Positions 58,936-64,000 of a stretch of DNA of 64,000 nt are shown piece after piece; position 1 is the stretch's first letter; every line of letters starts with the position of its first letter. The position numbers were made by a program, and so were the translations under genes. Under the pieces are notes generated by a model, which worked only from the letters and a program-made list of their open reading frames with translations, did no database searches and was not told where the DNA came from. Source of the DNA: Diphasiastrum complanatum (Eukaryota; Streptophyta; Lycopodiopsida; Lycopodiales; Lycopodiaceae); NCBI GenBank assembly GCA_029204225.1, contig CM055095.1:24185141-24249140 (forward strand), written 5' to 3'.

Positions 58936-61533
58936 TCATCGTCCCTTGGGACTAACTAGCTCAGAGAATACGTCATTGTCATGGGCATCTTCAGAATACT
59001 CACTGTTCACACTATGCTTGAAAGGGTAGTCCTGCTCACCATCCTCCACATGATAATGATCCGAATTAACGCCTCGCTGCTGAGGACTGGTCATGCCATT
59101 GAGGCCAGTGCGATGGATCGCGATTGCAGATTCCTGCAGCTGAAGGACGTATTCCAGGTTCCAGAGGATGTCACCCATTGCTGGGCGATCAATCCCTTCT
59201 TCGGCAAGGCATTTTTCTGCTGTTTCGCCGAATTTGTGAAGGGATTCGGGGTCGATCTGTCCACGCAGGAAGGGGTCGATGATCTGCTCCAGCTTGCCCA
59301 TCTTCTGCCAATGCATCGCCCAGTCCACTATGTTCACCTGATCTCTGGGCAGTGTTGGGTTGATCACAGGCCGAGCGCACAACACTTCCATCAGCACCAC
59401 CCCGAAGGAATAGACGTCGGATTTCTCTGTCAGGTGCTGCCTCCGGAAGTACTCGGGGTCCAGATAACCGAAACTGCCTTTCACCGCCGTGCTCACGTGG
59501 GTGTGATCCAGAGATGGGCCAGTTTTACTCAGCCCAAAATCTGATACCTTGGCAACGAAATTCTCATCGAGGAGTATATTGGTAGTTTTCACATCGCGAT
59601 GAATGATGCCTTGGGCTGCGCCAGTGTGGAGGTAGTGTAGCCCCCTTGCTGCGCCGATGCAGATGTCAAGGCGCTGCTTCCAGGAGAGCGAGGGAAGGTT
59701 GGAGCCATACAGGTGCCCGCGCAGGGGGCCATTCGCCATGTGATCATACACCAGAATCATCTCGCAATTTTCCTCGCAATAGCCGATGAGGGAGACGAGA
59801 TGGCGGTGGCGCAGCTTGGAAAGCATCTCGATTTCTGTTTGGAACTCTGTCATGCCCTGACCAGATGAGGTATTGCCCCGCTTCACTGCTACCCGTGTGC
59901 CATCGAAGAGGTCGCCCTTGTATACCTTCCCGAAACCGCCCACCCCCAGCAACAGCGACTCGTCGAAGCTGTTGGTTGCTTCCAGAATCTCGTGGAAAGA
60001 GAAGAATCTGCCACCGTGGTAGGAGGCGACGGAGGCAATGCTGCCACTCTTGCTCCTTCTTGAGGATGAGGCTTTGCTGCTATTGGCGATGCTGTGGAAG
60101 CTGCCATAGAACGGCAGCGATAACCATCGCGAAGAGGACTGCTTCGAGGGTTGCCTCCTCCTGTTCCTTCGCGAGCGTACTAGACACGAGACGCCCACCA
60201 GCAAGGCCAATGCAGCAGCCAAGCCAGCGATCACGCCAGCTACCACAGCCAGCGCTCTGCCCTTACCTTTCCCTTCACCAGAGCCTGCACCCACTTGAGC
60301 TGCCACCAGCGCTGCAGGCACCTCCACCAGTGCCGCCAGGCTTCCCTGGGAGTTGTTCATCTTCATGATCTCCAGGCCATTCAAGATGGCTTCGTGGAAT
60401 TCGGCTGACGATCCAGGAGTAGGTCCGATCTGCACCCGCATAGTGCTTGATCCCTGTGTCAGCATGGGCGCAGCCACATCCAGATAGAATGGCACATCAG
60501 CAGAAGGCACTTTGGCCAGCAGATCAAGCCCTCTGTAGGCAGTCTCATTGTTGATGTATACATTGAAGATCCTCTGATACAAGGCAGAGTAGACTATCTC
60601 GCAGAAGTGAAAGCGGACATAGTAGGTGTAGCTTGGATCAACGGGGAAGATCCACGTGAGGTTGAACATGGAGTTGACTATGTTTGAGACACCCATTGTT
60701 CTAGCGGTGCCGTAGACGCTAGGGGGAGCGATATATTCCGGTAGAGTGGAGGTGTATTGGATGGTGTTGACATAAGGAGGGATTACTCCCAGCGCGGCGC
60801 CAAGTAGAAAGGTATTGTCAGGCAGCCACGTTCGCGCTTGTCCCGAGTCGTTGGCTGGATTGACTGCCTGGCCGCCCACGTTGATCCTGTACATGGTCTC
60901 CATGGCGACGCCTGCGAGCCCAAATTGGACAGGTAAACCGCGGCCCAGGAGGATGTTGTCGTCTATGAAGCTGTCATCAGGCATGGATACCACCTCGATC
61001 CCATTCACGAAGGCATACGCATTGGCAGCTATAGCAGAAGGCACAAAGTTGATGGAGATTTTGTTCGAGATGGAGTTGATGGTGTATTCTTTCACAAGGT
61101 AAGTCTTCTTAGTGGAATTGAGCTCGAGTGCGGGGCTGAAATCAGCCATCAGAACATATTGATCGGCGAGGACGGAGAAGTTTGAGGTAGCTGGATTGAA
61201 GCTCATGTAGCTAAAGGGGTAGAAATGAAGGCGAATCCAGTGCCTGCCAGGAGAGACAGCAAAGGTGTAGGCAGTTTGGGATGTGAAAAAGCGACCTGTG
61301 AGATAGATTGCCGAGGGGAGATCAGAGTTCTGGATGATGGTAGAGGCGAGCAAACCAGCTGAGACGAACGACGATGGATCGTCTGCCTGCCAGAGTCGAC
61401 CATCCACAGTGCTGTTTCTAGTTGCTCCGCAATCTATGAGATAATTATCCTTTGGGGTCCATTGGCCGTCAGACCTGACCATCCCAAGTCTTAACAAGAG
61501 AAAAAGAATCTGACAGATAAGCACAGGATGCAT
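58936..61533 (-). CDS. CrRLK1L receptor-like kinase, THESEUS1-type
   Basis: A plasma-membrane receptor kinase of 865 residues with no intron, as is usual for this family. Residues 1-22 are a signal peptide. 28-390 form the malectin-like ectodomain (DCGATRNSTVDGR near 34-46; RLHFYPF 101-107; FHFCEIVY 308-315; FNVYIN 323-328; AILNGLEIMK 382-391). 427-452 are the membrane span, followed by a basic stop-transfer (RSRRNRRR). 515-800 are the kinase: G-loop GVGGFGKV 530-537, Lys551, HRD 645-647, DFG 665-667, and DPEYF after the activation loop, with all catalytic residues present. The C-terminal FSELVSPKGR tail resembles that of THESEUS1. Family members bind RALF peptides and cell-wall components and signal wall integrity and growth; the THE1 clade assignment rests on the kinase and tail wording. 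The start ATG (CAGCCATGC) has an in-frame TAG five codons upstream. No frame damage was seen. Confidence 0.95.
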   Translation of the reverse strand: MHPVLICQILFLLLRLGMVRSDGQWTPKDNYLIDCGATRNSTVDGRLWQADDPSSFVSAGLLASTIIQNSDLPSAIYLTGRFFTSQTAYTFAVSPGRHWIRLHFYPFSYMSFNPATSNFSVLADQYVLMADFSPALELNSTKKTYLVKEYTINSISNKISINFVPSAIAANAYAFVNGIEVVSMPDDSFIDDNILLGRGLPVQFGLAGVAMETMYRINVGGQAVNPANDSGQARTWLPDNTFLLGAALGVIPPYVNTIQYTSTLPEYIAPPSVYGTARTMGVSNIVNSMFNLTWIFPVDPSYTYYVRFHFCEIVYSALYQRIFNVYINNETAYRGLDLLAKVPSADVPFYLDVAAPMLTQGSSTMRVQIGPTPGSSAEFHEAILNGLEIMKMNNSQGSLAALVEVPAALVAAQVGAGSGEGKGKGRALAVVAGVIAGLAAALALLVGVSCLVRSRRNRRRQPSKQSSSRWLSLPFYGSFHSIANSSKASSSRRSKSGSIASVASYHGGRFFSFHEILEATNSFDESLLLGVGGFGKVYKGDLFDGTRVAVKRGNTSSGQGMTEFQTEIEMLSKLRHRHLVSLIGYCEENCEMILVYDHMANGPLRGHLYGSNLPSLSWKQRLDICIGAARGLHYLHTGAAQGIIHRDVKTTNILLDENFVAKVSDFGLSKTGPSLDHTHVSTAVKGSFGYLDPEYFRRQHLTEKSDVYSFGVVLMEVLCARPVINPTLPRDQVNIVDWAMHWQKMGKLEQIIDPFLRGQIDPESLHKFGETAEKCLAEEGIDRPAMGDILWNLEYVLQLQESAIAIHRTGLNGMTSPQQRGVNSDHYHVEDGEQDYPFKHSVNSEYSEDAHDNDVFSELVSPKGR

Positions 61534-62016
61534 GGCTGCAGCTATCTAAGCAGCAAAAACTGTTTCTTCTTCTCCAATTGCAGCTGCAATTTAATAGAGT
61601 CTGCGATCTTGCTTCAATTTTCTTCTTCAAGGCAGCACTCAGCTCTTATCCACAGCATGTAAAAAGTACATCTCTCCCGGCCAGCACCGCTGTCATCGTA
61701 GCAACTCCTCCTACCGCTCACTCAGCTTCATCAAAGAATCTTCTTCTCAACACTCCATTCAATATAGCAACACCCACTGCGATCACAGGCTCGTAGCTTC
61801 AGTTCCTGCATCGCTTTCTTTCTGGAATTAGCACAATTACACCGGTACCCACATCACAATTACACCCACATCTTTATCCAGCAGCAACAACAATTCACAA
61901 AAAAAAAAAAAATCGATCACTGCACAGCTTTTGAACAAGCATGCATCATCATCATGAGCAGAATCATTCGTCTCCCTGTGCTCCTTGCTCCTTCAAACTA
62001 GCTCACAAACCCATTC

Positions 62017-62056
<40 letters not shown>
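61534..62056 (-). promoter_or_regulatory. Receptor kinase 5' leader with a GA repeat
   Basis: This is the stretch between the start codon and the TATA box on the minus strand. A run of 18 TC units (plus strand, 62,021-62,056), GA on the sense strand, lies just downstream of the TATA box, so it would be at or near the transcript start. GAGA repeats bind BPC-type factors in plants (established knowledge); use here is inference. A poly-A run lies at 61,898-61,911. Confidence 0.55.

Positions 62057-62063
<7 letters not shown>
62057..62063 (-). promoter_or_regulatory. TATA box of the receptor kinase
   Basis: CGTATATATG on the minus strand, about 525 bp upstream of the ATG and immediately followed by the GA run. 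It is the best core-promoter candidate, although other AT-rich sites exist. Confidence 0.5.
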
Positions 62064-63590
62064 CGAGGCAGACAATGCGGGGGGAAGCGCAGCACGGTGG
62101 TAAGGGTTGGCGCATGCGAGAGATTGGAGGCAGACAGGACAAATGCAATTGGACAGAGAGCGAGCGGCTCGGGAGGAACAGACAAGACGTCGACAGGAAG
62201 TCCCACTACGCGTCGATGGCCCCGCCCCTCCACCACCAGGAGGCAGACAGGGCGCTTGCATCGTGGATTGTGAAAGCATATATGTATTATGGATGCAGAC
62301 AATAGCCTTTATGCTATCTATATTCCTATTTTCATTAATCTTCATTTTTTGCATTTTTGTTTTTATAAACTAATAATGTGTGGAAGTAAATATCTCTCTC
62401 ATTTTGTTTTTTTCTTTGTTGAAATTTGAAGCTAAACTGATCGTTTTTCTCATGGCTCTTTTTTGAGAGTTCGATTCTAGAACCGCGACTTTATTTTTAT
62501 CTCGATTTGTTTTTTCTTTTTAATGTGCACTCCAAAAGTGCTCAAAATTGGAATCAAAATCTAAGCCTAAATCCGAATGGACTCACCTTATTTACTATTA
62601 ACACTCATACCTTCAGCCAAAATCTGGCAATCAAAATTCGCAAAATGTTGCTGCTTACGACAAGGAGATTCCAGGGTTACTTGGTACAAGCCTTCCTTCA
62701 TCGACACATGGAAGTACGATATCAACTTTGGATTTTTTTGGATAGGCATAATATAGCCAACAAAGCGGGATAGTTTTAAACAAGGTTGTGTGACATTCGT
62801 GGCCGCTCTTAAGCTAAATGCATAGTGGGGATATGTTGTTTTTATTCTTGGGCGGGTTTATTGTTTTCTTTATATCCATCGATTTTGGTTGATGCTTTTT
62901 TTTAGCCAAACATAATTGTCACGTTCAAGTATAAGAAAACTCCCTTTGCTAATTCAACTACAGGTTATAAATATTTGCAAAATTTTTAAAAGCTCATTCT
63001 TGGTGGTTATCTACCACTGTTTATCAATAGGATATCAACACAAGTATATGCCAACCCTATACTACGGTTCTCAATAACGACCAATTCTATGAGAAAAGTA
63101 TACTCACTTGGTCCAAGGTGATACCTTGTCGCTATACTTATGTTATACAGTTCCTCCCAACACTAGCTTTTTGCTCCATCCATAGGAGCCACCACCGCCA
63201 CCCTTAGATCAATTCAGAACCACAATTAATAGGTAGTCATGCAGGTCAAAAATACACGCCAACTATGACTAGCATGGATTTGACAAGTTTATAGTGATTC
63301 AAAGGTGGTGGTGTGCTTGAGAAGTGCAAACACCAACTCCCAAAAATTCCTATACTACAAATGACCATTGTCAAGCAGTCTAAGACACAGTTGACTACTT
63401 ACTCATCCTTACAATTGCAACTAGAATTCACTTAGAGCAAATACGTTGGTGCTACAACAACTAGTAACTAGTCTTGGCATTGCAAGCATTGTTGAAAATT
63501 ACAAGGAATTCTACTCATCAAAGCTCATGTTGAATGTATTTGACGGGCAAGAAAATATTTATAGGCCAAAGTGTGTCAAGATTAGCAAAC
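62064..63590. other. Upstream region of the receptor kinase, then AT-rich spacer
   Basis: 62,064-62,300 is GC-richer and could contain proximal promoter sequence. From 62,300 on the sequence is AT-rich without recognisable genes. Confidence 0.4.
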
Positions 63591-63596
63591 TAGAAA

Positions 63597-63815
63597 GTGC
63601 TAACTAACAAATTCTATGAGTTCTTGGTAGTCCCTTATAAGAACATTTGGCATAAAGACATTCGAGAACAAGCTGCAATGCACTATGGGAATCGAACAAT
63701 TAAGAATATGTGGAACGTTCTAACTAATTTGCTTTCTGGAATTGGCATAACGATTTGGCAGGGCAATAAGGCAAGCAACATGATAATTAGTGAAGATGTC
63801 ATACCAAAATCATAA
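63597..63815 (+). CDS. Unidentified open frame of 72 codons
   Basis: It reads from a GTG (no ATG nearby): LTNKFYEFLVVPYKNIWHKD, then REQAAMHYGNRTIKNMWNVL, and ends IISEDVIPKS. Composition is protein-like, but no family was recognised and no splice partners are visible. It may be part of an exon or a transposon relic. Confidence 0.2.
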   Translation: MLTNKFYEFLVVPYKNIWHKDIREQAAMHYGNRTIKNMWNVLTNLLSGIGITIWQGNKASNMIISEDVIPKS

Positions 63816-63897
63816 TAAATTTCAAATTTAGATTTTTTTTAATAATTGAAATGCATGTCAAAGGCCAATGATCAAAGCACGTAATATAAATCAATCC

Positions 63898-64000
<103 letters not shown>

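Noticed and set aside
59865-60368. Long plus-strand frame opposite the receptor kinase
   Set aside because: Shadow of the kinase gene, low-complexity composition, no motif.
62003-62373. Frames around the TC repeat upstream of the kinase
   Set aside because: They arise from the microsatellite and the GC-richer leader; none is conserved-looking.

Overview
The window is nuclear DNA of a land plant with a large, retrotransposon-crowded genome. It holds one clearly intact host gene, an intronless receptor kinase of the THESEUS1/FERONIA (CrRLK1L) family at 58,936-61,533 on the minus strand. It also holds a broken fragment of a plastid FtsH-like gene at about 24.6-26.4 kb. Almost everything else is Ty1/copia and Ty3/gypsy material in many decay states, much of it nested. 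Abundant old LTR elements, AT-rich spacers and CATGCA-rich LTRs suggest a non-flowering vascular plant (conifer or fern). I lean towards a conifer, but the sequence alone does not settle this.

Layout. 1-2 kb: unrecognised AT-rich DNA with a short tandem repeat. 2-18.3 kb: a three-level nest. Copia family A (minus) was split by a chromodomain gypsy element (3,207-17,464; target duplication CATTG/CACTG). That gypsy was split inside its protease region by Copia family B (7,893-14,274; perfect duplication AGCAC). 18.3-20.3 kb: an LTR with long TA/GA microsatellites and a gag stub. 20.3-24.6 kb: mostly unrecognised, with a degenerate acidic coding remnant. 24.6-26.4 kb: FtsH-like pseudogene. 27-29.8 kb: an unidentified coding relic and a gypsy protease fragment. 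30,389-36,178: a large LTR element without recognisable coding (LARD-like), with a solo LTR inside its 3' LTR. 36.2-42.7 kb: Copia family C, fused to family B reverse transcriptase and interrupted by a 513-bp insertion. 40.9-46.4 kb: several copies of a very small LTR element (TRIM type) whose interior is only 47 bp, mixed with family A and B pieces. 46.4-49.9 kb: Copia family D and a gypsy gag fragment. 49.9-54.8 kb: a family A element with a gag-to-integrase deletion and one rearranged LTR. 54.9-56.2 kb: Copia family E. 56.3-58.7 kb: short tandem duplications. 58.9-62.1 kb: the receptor kinase with its GA-rich leader and TATA box. 62.1-64 kb: AT-rich spacer ending in a GA microsatellite.

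How the parts relate. The host genes do not form a pathway; the kinase is a cell-wall/growth sensor and the FtsH-like piece is not functional as read. The retroelements show a history that can be ordered: A before gypsy-1 before B, and LARD before its solo LTR. Several features imply mobilisation in trans: the 47-bp-interior TRIMs, the coding-free LARD, and two family A copies that share a lysine at the catalytic glutamate position of integrase. Family letters (A-F, gypsy-1 to -3) are local labels, not database names.
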